64,000 bases of DNA, taken from Isoetes taiwanensis. Its lineage: Eukaryota; Streptophyta; Lycopodiopsida; Isoetales; Isoetaceae. The DNA lies in the NCBI GenBank assembly GCA_021234155.1, contig JAJEKV010000010.1:15820275-15884274 (forward strand). Reading direction: 5' to 3'. The notes below the pieces were generated by a model that saw only the letters and a list, made by a program, of their open reading frames with translations, was not told the origin of the DNA and did not search any database. Positions 34,560-46,335 of the stretch are shown piece after piece (position 1 is the stretch's first letter; each line of letters opens with the position of its first letter). A program made the translations under genes and the position numbers.

Positions 34560-35500
34560 ATGCAGATAGGACGTCCCCATCCAAGGAATGTCGGTTCTAT
34601 TGCTATCACAATAGAACCGTGGCATTCTCTTTGTGCAGATTTAGAAGCAGCTGGGTTAACAATGTCAGTAAGTCACCAAATTTTGGCAATTTCAAAAATA
34701 TTTGCCAATTATGGAACATTGGCCACACTCATAAGGAATGTTGCCAGAATTAGGGAGGAGGCTGAACAGATTGCCAGAACTGAAGTAGAACAGAAATCTG
34801 TGATGGATAATGAGAATGATGATGATGAAGAATCAGCAGAGGTGTTGGCAGTGAGAAAAGGAAAATCCTCTAGTGACAGAGGTAAGCAGATTGGGCCATG
34901 CTATGGCTGTGGGGAAGTGGGGCATTTGAAATTTAACTGCCCTAGAAATGTTCAAAATGTGAAAACCTGCTATACATGTGGAGGTGTAGGACATGTTGCA
35001 TCCAAATGCCCAAGTCCAAGGGACAGTGGCAGGGGCAGAGGTACAGGCAGGGGGAAACCAGTTCATTGGAATACCAATAAGGGTAGAGGCAGAGGTACTA
35101 AGACAGCAAGCACAAATGTGGCTGTCATAGAATGTGAAGAGGAGGATTCAGAAGAAGAGGTAACAAATGTGTTTTCAAATTCTTTAAGCAAAACACAAAA
35201 TTCTAAAGCATCTTTTGTTGTAGATTCGGGAGCTGAAAGAACGATCATAGGATCTCAGACTTGCTTACAAGGTGGGACAAGGAGCAGAAGACAAAGAATA
35301 TCCGGTTAGGGGATGGGAGAACTCAAGAAGTAAAAGCAGCAGGCATGTTAAAATTATATGATCTGCAAGGAAATCGAGTAGAAATAGAAAAGGTCCTTTG
35401 TGTACCTTCGATTGTAAAAAATCTGTAAGTCAATTAGTTGACTTGGACTACCAGGTCCTATTTGACAAGCTTGTATGCAAGATTATGAAAGCTTGTATGC
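34560..35500 (+). pseudogene. gag-pro: Copia A gag C-terminus (two zinc knuckles) and protease
   Basis: Two CCHC knuckles (CYGCGEVGHLKFNC and CYTCGGVGHVASKC) are followed by a Gly/Arg-rich linker and the aspartic protease site FVVDSGAERTIIG (about 35215). A frameshift near 35280 breaks protease. The other frame continues (MLKLYDLQGNRVEIEKVLC) to KIMK at the L1 insertion point. The short duplication AGCTTGTATGCAAGATTATG lies next to the insertion. Confidence 0.85.
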
Positions 35501-35513
35501 AAGATTATGAAAG

Positions 35514-36083
35514 AAGGATGGACCTGAGATTCTCTTGAGAAAAATAACGGTCATGGGCAGAGGCGCTAAAAATGGGCGCTATTATCTGCGGTTACCCTTT
35601 TAGAGAGAGAAGAAACAAAAAAAACTCTGCTCAAGTTGCTTTTCCTCTGGATTAGCTCGTGGTTGTGGCTGCCGGTCCTCTTGTAGAAGGGGACACTAGT
35701 TTCGATCTCTCTTGTGGATAAGGTTTTGGCAGTTGTTGCCGGTCCCCTTGTAGAAGGGGACACTAGATTCGGTTTGCATGGAAAGTCTGAAGCATGGCAA
35801 AAATAGTCTTTCTTTGACCGAGACTTTTCAACATTGCTCAATAGAGATGGAAGGATTTCAGATTTGGCAGCAATGGCAGCAGTTGCCATTATAAAGGTTT
35901 TCAATCAGTGGCTTTCTGATATCCGGGTTCAGCAATCATCTTCTTAGCTTTCAATCATCTCCTTAGTCTTCAATCAATCAGTGATTCTGTCTTATCCTAT
36001 ATCAGCAATCATCTATTCTTTGCCCTGCTTCCTCTCCAGCTCCTAAGCGTATCTACTCTTGTTATAAAATAAAGCTTAAATGT
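35514..36083 (+). promoter_or_regulatory. L1 5' untranslated region
   Basis: Non-coding leader before the first small ORF. It contains a diverged direct repeat of about 70 bp (GTAGAAGGGGACACTAG at about 35684 and 35751). The internal promoter is presumed by analogy with other L1 elements and was not identified. Confidence 0.5.
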
Positions 36084-36473
36084 TTGGGGTTAATGGGGTT
36101 ACCTCTGCCTCTTGCTCTTGTCTGCTCTGAAGCTAGTGCCTCCAATCTGTCATCCAATACTGTCATTTCATCTCCAAGCTCTCCTGTGCCAGACTTAACT
36201 AAATACTTTGTGATCTTTTATAACTTGGAGCAGATCTGTTGTGGCTGGCTGGAGGGGTCTCCAGTGGATCTCTGGGCCTTTCTTGTGGACGAATCAGTTT
36301 TCCCTGATATCTTCTTTATTGGGGAGCAGTCTGGACCTACTAGCAATACCCTAGCATCTTCTATTGAGCTTAGAATTGCCTATCTTGGATCTGATCATCC
36401 TCCAAAGGCAAAGTTCCTTATCTACTCTGATCAACTTACTGATTTTGTTACTCTAGAGCTTTACAAAATTTAA
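36084..36473 (+). CDS. L1 upstream small ORF a (unnamed domain)
   Basis: A 129-residue open frame. After a Ser/Pro-rich start it has FVIFYNLEQICCGWLEG and VDLWAFLVDESVFPDIFF. The same pattern (Gly-aromatic-x-[EQ]-Gly, Leu-Trp, then Phe-Pro) recurs in ORF b just downstream and in the small ORF of the minus-strand L1 at 58969-59226. I know of no named family for it. It ends with TAA 12 nt before the ATG of ORF b. The position corresponds to an ORF upstream of ORF1, comparable only by position to primate L1 ORF0. Confidence 0.6.
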   Translation: MGLMGLPLPLALVCSEASASNLSSNTVISSPSSPVPDLTKYFVIFYNLEQICCGWLEGSPVDLWAFLVDESVFPDIFFIGEQSGPTSNTLASSIELRIAYLGSDHPPKAKFLIYSDQLTDFVTLELYKI

Positions 36474-36485
36474 CGTTGCTTCCTC

Positions 36486-36896
36486 ATGGAGTATCTGCTG
36501 CTCTCCTCTGACTCTAGCCCTCAAATCTCAGAAGCCGCCTTTACTGAGTCACCCCAGCATATCTCCTCTTCTTCTGTGTCTCATCAGGGTTCGTCATTCC
36601 CACAAGGCCCTTTAACCATAGCCAGATCAGCCTTCTTAGTCAACACAGACTTCATCTGGTGGGGTTTTGTCCAAGGCCCCATGGATCAACTCTGGGCTTC
36701 GATCATTGACAACAGGTTTCTTTTCCCTGATCAGTTCAACTGCACAGGCGGGCTTGCTATCAGAGGGGATCCATTTCAGATTAGAAGGCAAGTGAGACAG
36801 CTTGTTTTTGGAGATCAAGGGGTTGAGCCAACCCAATCTGTTCTAGTTACCTGTACTTGGCAAGCTAGCCTCTACTGGCTAGAGTTTTATGGTTAA
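36486..36896 (+). CDS. L1 upstream small ORF b (second copy of the unnamed domain)
   Basis: A 136-residue open frame with a Ser-rich start, then FLVNTDFIWWGFVQGPMDQL, LWASIIDNRFLFPDQF, RRQVRQLVFGDQG and a C-terminal WQASLYWLEFYG. It is paralogous in layout to ORF a. Its stop overlaps the ORF1 start: ATGGTTAA holds the ORF1 ATG (36889) and the ORF b TAA (36894-36896). This arrangement allows termination-reinitiation, which is inference. Confidence 0.6.
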   Translation: MEYLLLSSDSSPQISEAAFTESPQHISSSSVSHQGSSFPQGPLTIARSAFLVNTDFIWWGFVQGPMDQLWASIIDNRFLFPDQFNCTGGLAIRGDPFQIRRQVRQLVFGDQGVEPTQSVLVTCTWQASLYWLEFYG

Positions 36897-38185
36897 ATCT
36901 CATTCTCTGTCTATGGATATGGAGGACAATATCTCTCTTTCACTTCATATCCCTGAGGTGGCGAATAGGATTCGCCACCTTGATAATCTTGGTCTTATAG
37001 CCAAGATTATCAGAGGCAATCCATCTCTTTTAGAACTTAAGAAAGCTTTGGAGCGGGTATCTCGAGGCCGAGTTCTGCCCAGGGTACAGCCTCTAGGAAA
37101 TCTTTATTTTCTTGTCACCTTCCCAAGCGGAGCAGATCTTATCTTCAAAAAGGGCGTCATCACATGTCTTCATGGGCAGATTCTATTCCAGCGATGGAGG
37201 CCTAATTTCAATGCTAAAAGCCCAGATGCCCTTTTCTTCCCAATCTGGCTGTCTCTTTCTAACCTTAGCTCTGAGTTTTGGACTGAGAAGGCCTTTAAGA
37301 TCATCTCATCTCGGCTCTAGACGAGTTCGTGTGCATGGGTGGCTCTCCCAGTGAGCCTCCTAAAATCTGTATTTCAGTCAACATATTCAATCCTCTTCCT
37401 CAAGCATTGTTATTCAAAGGTTTCAACAACGAGCTGATCGAGTTTAAACTGCAAGTGTCTGGCTTACCTCTGCCTTGCTCTACAGATCTGAGCATCCCTG
37501 TCGGCCTGGCCCCTCTTCCCCCTGCAGATCTGAGCATTATTCTGAGAGTGCTTTGGTTATGGGAGCTGCCTCAGCAGCCCAACCCCTTGTGACTCGGCCC
37601 TGCTCAATGACTACAAACACCACAAATCCTCTCTCTGCTAGCCCTGTATCTGTTGATCCTTCTGAACTAATTCATATGCTCCCCTCCCCTAAACAACTAC
37701 TTCTTCAAGGGGTCCAGTTCTTACAAGCTCGATTTGAGGCAGCCTCTGCAAATTTGAGTTGTGACAATAGAGTCTCCAAGGAGTTTGGGTTAGATGAGAA
37801 GCTGACAAACATCCCTGCTACATCTGATGGGTGCAGACCTCTAAGCTTGGAGGCTGACGTTGCTGCCATTGAAGACCAGAGTGATAAGCCTCCTGTTGAC
37901 GCCCTTTTAAAAAAGAAGATAAAAGTAAGTGGGAAGTTAGCAAACATCCCTGCTACATTGGATGGGTGCAGACCTTTAAGCTTGGAGGCTGAAGTTGCTG
38001 CCATTGAAGACCAGGTTGACAAGCCTCTTGTTGAAGACCAAATTGACAAGCCTCCTGTTGAGGCCCTTTTAAAAAAGAAGATAAAAGTAAACGGGAAGAA
38101 AGTCTGCAACCATGAATTTGAATCTGCTATTGCAAAGGTTTTATTGGATCACTCCATAGATGATACCTCCAAGAAGAAGTGTTGA
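36889..38185 (+). pseudogene. ORF1: L1 ORF1 (DUF4283-like), frameshifted
   Basis: The first frame (36889-37320) has the plant L1 ORF1 RRM/DUF4283 pattern: LIAKIIRGNPSLLELKKAL, LGNLYFLVTFPSGADLIF, GQILFQRWRPNFNA, FFPIWLSLSNLSSEFW. A TAG stops this frame at 37320 and the rest continues in other frames to TAA at 38185. The C-terminal part (37797-38095) holds a tandem duplication of about 45 residues (NIPATSDGCRPLSLEA, then NIPATLDGCRPLSLEA, each followed by LLKKKIKV). No zinc knuckle was seen, unlike the minus-strand L1 ORF1. Confidence 0.7.
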
Positions 38186-39673
38186 TCTAGGCTGTTTGGG
38201 AAGCTGCATGCGAGCTCGGCTGATAATAATGGTATTTCTAAGTCACAGGTTAGTGTTTTGCTTAATTGGGACTACTAGCAGCATCATAGACTTCTGTTTA
38301 TTATACTATATCAGAAAAAGCAAATGTTTTGACTTATGTCAGGCTCTGGGGAGTAGATTGACATCTAGATCTACACATTTAGCTAAAGATCGAGCCCATT
38401 TTTCAGTTGGGGCCGACTATTTTGTATTCTGATTTTGCTCTACATATATCGGCATTATATTGGCTAAACTCTTTATGATTCATAGTCTAATGTATGATAT
38501 AAAGGTTTTGGATGAGTACTTATAGTGGGAATTCAGTGTATCTAGTCACTATCAACCCCAAGAATCTAAGACAAATAACAGGGGTCGGGGTTATGTTTGG
38601 CAATTCCTTACTGATTGGAATTACATATATGGTTTGGGTCTGGTCAATTCCTCCTTTGCACTCACTCATAAAAACAGGGGCTCTAATTTTATGTTTCAAA
38701 ACATGTGGACATACTTGGGGGTCAGGTTTGGAAGTTAGTGGGGGGACCACTTTGTACCATGATGACAAAAACAGAAATAACAGTAATGTTAGGAAGATTC
38801 AGTTGGAAAAATTTGGGTATGGAAGTTGATGGGGAGGTGGGGGGGGCATTATAATATTCCACTGCATTGGCACATTTACCAACAGAAATAACATATCCAG
38901 CACTTGGATAGTTAAGTTTTATGGCCCATTATCTTGGATGAATTTACCTTTGAACTCGAACATCAGGTTCTATAATTGGGCTAGCATATGGTTTGAGTTA
39001 TTATCTAGTGGTTGCTTACATACACATCATTGGGCTAGTTTATGGTTTGAGCCATTATCTAGTGGTATTTGGGTTACCTCCACACATTCCAAGCTAGAGA
39101 AATTTTGGCTCGCATATTTAGCTAGGGTATGTTTTGGCCAGGTGGGGGTGGAACTTATAAACATTGGGGAACTACATAGGGGTATGGGCATCTTCCTAGG
39201 ATATAGTCCTTCAAATAAGGAGAAGAAAATATAAAATAAACCTTTGATGGCTTCTATCCACATTTTTCGAGGAATCTACCTCGACACAAGAAGTCAGAGT
39301 AAGGATCAGTATAGGCCCATGTGTATGGCTAGAAGGTGTGGCCAAAAGGGGATGGCTTCTATAAACATTGAGGTACTGCAAAAGTTAATGGGAATCTTTC
39401 TAGGCTATTTGTATTCAAAAAGGGAGACGAGAATAAAATCTAAACCCTTGCTGGATTTTGATCACAACTTTGGAAGAATCCACCTTAACATGAGAGGTCT
39501 AAGTAAAGATGAGACTATAGTTCTGCCTCTTGTCAGACTAGCTACTTGGGACCACCAAGAGAGGCTATTTTCCTGTAAAGTGTATTTATCCAGGTCTATG
39601 AGACCCACATGCAGAAAGAATCTATCTGGTGGCAAAGTGTGCACGTATTTGGTTGGATCCTACTACAACATAG
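38186..39673 (+). other. L1 ORF1-ORF2 spacer with internal repeats
   Basis: About 1.5 kb separates ORF1 from ORF2, unusually long for an L1. It contains a roughly 57-bp duplication near 38965-39065 (TATGGTTTGAG...TTATCTAGTGG twice) and a diverged direct repeat with a period of about 210 bp (about 39150 and 39360). No domain was recognised. It may be an old insertion. Confidence 0.5.
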
Positions 39674-42600
39674 ATGAAAATTGTTTCTTGGAACCTTAGG
39701 GGAATTAAGGGGGTTCTCAAACGTGGCAGAGTGTTGGCAGCCATTCATTCTATGATGGCAGATATAGTTCTTATTCAAGAGCATAGGCTCCCTGATTTTG
39801 AAGCGAGCTCTTTTGGAAAATGGGTGGGCAGTGACTATGATGCTGGAAAACATCCCCACTGCAAGAAAAAATGGTAATATTCCGTTCAAATTCAACACAT
39901 CATGGCTAGGGAAAGAGGCATTCTGCAAGCCCTTCAGGACTTTTGTCTCTTCTCTCCCTAACAATGGTAACCCTTCTAGTATGAAGGATTGGGTCGAGAA
40001 GACCAAGCTTATAAAGACTTGGGTTAAAAATTGGGGTAAGAACAGGGCTAAGGAGTTTAAAAGAGACAAAGAAGAGGTGTACAATCTGCTGAGATTGGTG
40101 AAGCAAGACTTACTAGCAGACCCGTATAATATTGCTAATCAAAATTTGGAGGAGGAATTAGAGGGGAAAGCCAGAGCAATTGAAGAGATAGAGGCTAGGG
40201 GGGCGGCTGTCCGCTCGAAAACCAAATGGTATGCTGAATTAGATCATGAAAACTCTTTCTTCAGAATGGCTGGGGCAAGAATTGCAGAAAACAGCATCTT
40301 ATCGGTCAAGGATGATAATTCTAATGTATTAGAAGATCAGCAGGAAATCAGATCATTTAATTTATAAGGGCCAGTTTTGAAAAACAATTTAAGGAAGACC
40401 CACTGCCTAACTCATATCATCCGAGATTAGCTTCTTGGTTGAACAATCTTGATTGGGGGAGAGGGTTACCTAGGATGAAAATAGACTTCTACTCCGTAAT
40501 CTGGGGAAGGATGAGATTTACAAGACTCTGTGCTCTCTAGCAGCGGGGAAATCCCCGGGCCCAGATGGCTTTCCCCCGGAATTCTTTGTTAAATTCTGGG
40601 ATGTGCTGGGAAATGATTTTACCAGAGCAGTCTGTGGAGCATGGGCCTCTCGTTCCTTGCACCCGACACTAGCAGCTGGTTTTATCACCCTTGTTCCCAA
40701 GGTCTGTAGGCCTTTAAGCCTCGGGGAATGGAGACCCATTGCACTCACAAATGCCATCTATAAAGTGATTATGAAGGCCATTGCTAATCGTCTAAAACCT
40801 ATTCTTAACAGAGTCATTGGGCAGGAGCAATCGGCCTTCTTGCCCGGGAGGTATATATTGGATAACTACCTTGCAGCAAAAGAGGGTCTACATTGGTGTC
40901 AAGCTTCCAAACAAAAATGTGTGCTGGTCAAGATGGATTTTAGAAAGGCCTATGACTCCCTTAGATGGGATGCGCTGCGTGAGGTCATGAGTCGTTTGGG
41001 ATTTGATTCACAGTTTATTCACCTGGCTATGGGGATGAATAGTCTTGCATCTGCCTCGGTGCTAGTTAATGGGCAACCATCCGGATTGTTTAATCTCAAG
41101 AAAGGCATAAGACAAGGCTGCCCCTTGGCTCCTTACCGGTTCCTCATTATGGCAAATCTGTTATCCAGAATGGTCCAACTAAAAGAGTCAGAAGGGAACC
41201 TAGAAGGGCTTACCTTCCCTGAAGGTACGGAAAAGTTAACAATTATGCAATACGCAGATGATACTTTTATGTTCCTCGGGTATGACGATAACAACTTCCA
41301 CTCGTTTCGAGAAATCCTTCTGTCTTTTGAGGTTATCTCTGGAATTGGCCTCAATGCAAACAAGTGTACAGTGTTATGGGCTTCGAAAAGTGATATTGGT
41401 CCTCGAGCTAGGGATCTGGGCTTTCCAGTTGTGGTAGCTGGAGGGATAGTAACACTCCTTGGTCTCCCTCTAGCTCTCTCTGATGGTATTAAGGGCCTCT
41501 GGACCCCTATACTAGACAAACTCAGAAGGAAAGTGCGTCTCTGGTCTACCAAATCCCTAGCCACCTCGGGGCGAGTGACAGTGGCTAATTCAGTCCTAAT
41601 GGCCTCTCATATCTATTATTCGTCAGTTATGGTTTCTCAAAAGGGGATATATAACCAAATGCAGGTTAAATCATCAGGAAATTCATTTGGGGAGGAATAG
41701 CCAAAGTGGCTTGGGATGAGCTCTGTCGTGATAAAAAAGACGGAGGGTTGGGATGCAAGGACCCTTACTTACAAGCACAGGCCTTGGCAGCCAAATTTGT
41801 TTGGCGGACATTACAAGGTGAGTCCCCTGAAGCATCTCCCGCTTTAAAATTGTATCTTACTGGTTGAAGCAAGGCAAGCTCCTGCACAAACCTTCTCTCC
41901 CTAGAGATGAGCTGGGTTCCCTATACTTTGGCTTTAAGGTGGCCCCTGGTACGTCCTCAGGGATGAGAAAGATCCTCCAGGCATGGGGACATGTGCTCCA
42001 TCTATTCACTCCCATGGATCCTCCTGAGAATGCAGGTGGATTTAGCTTATTCTGGAACATCAAGATTTGGGAGAGAAATGGTCTTCCTTTGGCTCTCTCA
42101 CACCCTCGTATTTTCTTCAAATGGAAGAGCTCTAGAATAACAATGCTGCAACACCTTTGGGTTAATGGTAAGTGGGTCTGTGGACCACATTCAAGGATAG
42201 AATCCAGGCTCCTGGAGAAGGAGACCGTAAAGTACTGAAGGAAATCTTATGGAATGCTACCAATGTATCTCGTACCATGGGGCCTTGTGAGAAATGGCTA
42301 TTTGATGGGCAAACACAGTATAGTGTGGCAAAGATCTATAGTGCCATGTGCCAGGACAGTCCCCTAAAAGCTGAGGAAAGACTAGGAGTGAGTAATTTAG
42401 TAGCTAAGAATGCTTTAGCGAACTCGTGGAAAACTATCTGTTCCAGGAAGATCCAGTTCTTTAGATGGTTAGCTCTGCAACTCAGTACAAAAGAAAATCT
42501 GTTTAACAAGGGTATTGTAGGGGATGATAAGTGTCTCTTGGCTGTCTAGCCACAGAATCTACAGAGCATCTCTTCCTCTGCCCATATGTAGCGGAGTTCT

Positions 42601-43094
42601 GGCAGTGGGTCTGCCCTATTATTGGGCTTATGATGCACCAATTGGTATGGCCCGAGGTGGTATTGGTTTCAGACAAGTGCTGTATAGACGCCTCCTTGGT
42701 AAATCTGGCACTCTGGGTGATTTGGAAACATCGGTGTGGTGTAGCTCTGGGTGGTCAAGTAGCCTCTATCATGAAGTTAAAAAACTCCTTCAACCTGGAA
42801 GTTGCCCTGATGGCTTTGTCACATCATAGGAAAAAAGGCAAGGAGTACAATAAGGGGCTTGATAGACTAGGGACCCTGGTGGGGTTCTATTCCTACTTTA
42901 AATGCCATTGGGTGGATATTGATAACTCTGTTGACAAAGCAGCCACGACCTGTGGATCAGATTCCTTAACTATCCAGGTTCGAGAATTGCTAAGGGGATC
43001 TAACTATGGAATGGAGCTGCCTCTCCCTGTAGTATCCACCCCTGGGAGAAGAAAGGTGCTTTCCCTTATAGTACCCTACAGGTGGAGAAGATGA
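39674..43094 (+). pseudogene. ORF2: L1 ORF2 (endonuclease deleted, RT, zf-RVT)
   Basis: Starts MKIVSWNLRGIKGVLKRGR with VLIQEHRL, the N-terminus of an L1 endonuclease. After about 65 residues it jumps to FNTSWLGKEAF, so most of the endonuclease including its catalytic His is missing. The reverse transcriptase follows (about 40500-41700): KSPGPDGFPPEFF, EWRPIALTNAIYKVI, QSAFLPGRYILDN, MDFRKAYDSLRW, IRQGCPLAPYRFL and the active site MQYADDTFMFL. The C-terminal part has zf-RVT (CLATESTEHLFLC, about 42535) and ends about 43094. Three or four frameshifts are present. Confidence 0.85.
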
Positions 43095-43220
43095 GGAGAT
43101 GCTCTCTATAGTACATGTGTTTTGACCCCCCTGAACATCCCTATTGTTCTGCTTACCCTTAAGGGGTACCTGTTGTATATATCTTTTTAACTTTCTATAT
43201 ATATACACATACTTACCCTC

Positions 43221-43245
43221 AAAAAAAAAAAAAAAAAAAAAAAAA
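43221..43245 (+). other. Internal poly(A) tract at the L1 3' end
   Basis: 25 A residues follow the short L1 3' UTR. Unlike a normal L1 tail, it is not followed by the target duplication. Confidence 0.9.
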
Positions 43246-43249
43246 CCCG

Positions 43250-45680
43250 GCCTGAACTAGTTAAAACTAGACCAGACATCTGCCTTGGTCAATCCCTTGG
43301 CAGTATTATCCTCCCATTACTAGAATGAGCCTTTCTAGCATGGTACCCCATGTCCCATCCACATCAAAGAAACATCAGTCAGCATATGCCATAAACTTTC
43401 TCACAGTATTAGTATTTGTCTTTGAAGCATGCTACATTTGAAATCCCTGGAATATTAAAGCCAATGCCAGATAAGCCATTTTAGTACACAATAAGCCTTT
43501 AGACATTGAAGTCATTATATTATAGTGTAACAAAGTACTTATTACACAAGTTTAAACTGTATGCAATCTGCCTTTTTTATTTTGAATCCACAGCCATGTT
43601 CATAATGTTAAAAACAGCCATGTTCATAATGTTTAAAAATGACGTTTACAATTAATTCATGCTACATATATGGATATCAACCATCATGCAGCCTTGTCTA
43701 CAATCTCATAAAGCTTACCACAACCTGTAGATAGCTCACTATTATTTGTAGAGTACAACTCACGATCATTCAGTGCACTTAAAACATTTTAAGAGCTATT
43801 CAGAGTTACACCAAGATTTCAAGTAGCAAATCTCTGGCTTGTTTATCTTCAAATACTCCATATTCCTTCAAGCCGAAAAAAACTGTTTGAAAGCATAAGC
43901 TACAATGAGAAGAGAGTCCGGTACCTGCAGCCAACCATGCAAACATTAGCGGTAAACCCGGTAAAGATGCAAGGGCCAAAAGGTACATTAGGACTCTCAG
44001 TTTATCACTGATCACCCATTGTGCCTTTTGCCCTCAGTTAATTTAAGCAAAGAAGGATATGAAGTTGGAAATTTATGCCTACAGCATTCACGGTTTATAA
44101 GAAATCAGAGCTTTAACTTGCCCAATCCCTCAAACTATTTTAACAAGGCTCCTGCCATTGTATAGCTATATAACCAGTTCTAGAATATATGCTACAAAAC
44201 ATAGTATTCCTGATAAAAAGTTAAGTTGCATAGCTTCAACTTTTATTTAATCTAGTGTATAAGCTTAAGTAGAATGTGCCATTTAGACTACAAATACTTA
44301 CTTACTCAGACTTCTTCTTAAACTATTGAGCCTAGAAAGCAAACTCGAATGCATTGCATAAAAACCACGGTTTGCGTTTGGATTGAAACCAATAGCACCA
44401 TCATTTCGATTTTGCTCCATTTTGATTCGTGACACACCGAATAATGAAGCAAAGGCCTTGGCATCCGTTTGTTACTGATCAATCCTTTATCCGTTGTTTG
44501 CTTCAACCGGAGGTTAACCGCTTTGATGATGCTTTAGGCCTAGCATCCCTACAGTTGAGCTTGGGCATCCATCCATCTGAGTGCTAAAATATAGCATGAA
44601 TCCTCATCGATAGTCCAGTGAAGAAAAGTAACAGAAATAGGGCCGGATCTTATAAATCCAAGCTATCCGCCGACTAGGGCATTTTTGGGAAAACGGAGTT
44701 CAAGTCATGTCCATAAGAAACATCTCCTAAGGTAAACTTTGCCCGAAGTTTCAATGACTTAACCGCGGCGTAAGAAAGAACATGATGAAAAAAAGGATAT
44801 GCTTCAGTCCATAGGACCAAAATCCATAAAATTTATGAGCTCGGGCCCGACCCCTACCTATTAATCCGTGAAAGCCATACCTTAGCATGTAGCATGTCTT
44901 TGTTAGCTTGATCGGGGAAGCTACAGATGTAAGGAATGGGATGATAACCGCTTTGGTTTATCTTATGTTTTGCCTTCCACGGCATAGTTTCGCCACGGTG
45001 AGTTTGCAACATCAATGAGAGTGCTAATGTACGTACTGGATCCCTTTATGATAATATGTTGCGTAAAACAAGGCCGAACCCAAAAATCCAAGCAAGCCGC
45101 TGCAGATTAGGGCTTCTATTTGGGAGAATCGTGATCCATTACTTTAGGTTTCGACTTTTTGTAAACCCATACCACTGCAGTTAAACATAGGAAATGCAAG
45201 CTGCCTATTTTACCTTTGTATTTCTATATACGTAAATATGGTCAATTTGATTGCTGGCTATACACCATGGTATATCCCGCCCAAGTCCACAACCGTTCTT
45301 CCTTGTGCACTCCACTTAGGGCCATATTCATACTAATGCCCCAAACATTTCAGAAAAAATATTTGTATATTAAATATTCACCACGCTTTAATAAAGTAGA
45401 AGGCCCTTTAGTTATAGCCATTTTAGACAGAAGCCATCACAATCTGCATTATTAACCTTTTTTTTTTAAAAAAGGGGGTCCTCTGTAGTAATTTCTTGGG
45501 GAACAATTTCGTCCATGTCATCCACATCTAGTTAGAACATAGAAATCTCAAGGCCACTTTATGGTATAATTTGTGCAAGCCCTATGTTGTACACCATTCG
45601 TGTACTCATCTCAGTTTTTCAAAACCCTCCCAAGCTTAGGGGAGATGGAGCATGCGTAAGCATAATCATAATAAAAAAAA
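43250..45680. repeat. 2.4-kb direct duplication, copy 1
   Basis: Pairs with 46336-48772 at an offset of 3086 bp near the start. It starts GCCTGAACTAGTTAAAACTAG directly after the L1 poly(A) and ends at CATAATAAAAAAAA. Identity to copy 2 is very high over the first 1.1 kb (I found about three differences) and clearly lower at about 44330-45140. A spacer of 655 bp (45681-46335) separates the copies. Confidence 0.9.
43806..44015 (-). CDS. Exon-like open stretch in duplication copy 1, unidentified
   Basis: On the minus strand, 69 residues from MISDKLRVLMYLLALASLPG with a hydrophobic core (LPLMFAWLAAG), then FFGLKEYGVFEDKQARDLLL. The same frame is open in copy 2 (46892-47101) with one residue changed at the end. 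A GCTGCAG|GTACC donor-like site lies inside and an ACTGAG|GGC acceptor-like site about 40 bp upstream, so it may be part of a spliced gene. I do not recognise it; the duplicate is not independent evidence of selection. Confidence 0.3.
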   Translation of the reverse strand: MISDKLRVLMYLLALASLPGLPLMFAWLAAGTGLSSHCSLCFQTVFFGLKEYGVFEDKQARDLLLEILV

Positions 45681-46335
45681 CCCTACCACCTACCGTGGGA
45701 TACGTCATAACACCAATTTAGTTAACTGTAGACCTGGGGATGGCTAACCCCCACTACCACAGTAGGGGTTATGCCATATCCCATATTAGCCTACATAATT
45801 GGAATGAAAACATATTTTCAAGCTAGCTATATCATACCTTATTGAATGTTTCGCAATTGCAACACCACTGTGTTGTCATATGTTGGTCTGTATATTAGCC
45901 GTAGATCTCATTAGACATCCATGCTATTGAAAATCCATGATTCCAAAATAGTGGATAGTGCACAACCAACTGGCAGTGCATCCGACTTGCTCTGGAACTA
46001 TGTCCGACCTAGTGGCCAAACATTTTCCTAGTCATGTATAGTGTCCACCCAACTGGAATGGACTTGTGTCAGGCCGAGTGGCAAATACTTTCTTTTATAT
46101 AATTTCTTTTTGAGCAACAACCCTCCATTTAGCCAAGTATATAAAGAAGCAAGTCAATTGCATTTAGCCAAGTAGATAAAGAAGTAAGTCAATTGTATTT
46201 GAGCAATCCAGCATATTTCTTTAAGCTTAATGATTTTAATGTTACAATATTTTCGCTCCTAGTTAGTATTCTAGGAAAACATACCTTGCTCATGACAAAC
46301 GTCCAAGGGGCATGCGGCAACACTGGATGTACCAA
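45681..46335. other. Spacer between the 2.4-kb copies
   Basis: AT-rich. It includes a 33-bp imperfect tandem duplication (ATTTAGCCAAGTA...AAGTCAATTG) at about 46135-46200. No gene was recognised. Confidence 0.5.

Noticed and set aside
37705-38109. 134-residue minus-strand ORF
   Set aside because: Shadow of the duplicated L1 ORF1 segment on the plus strand.
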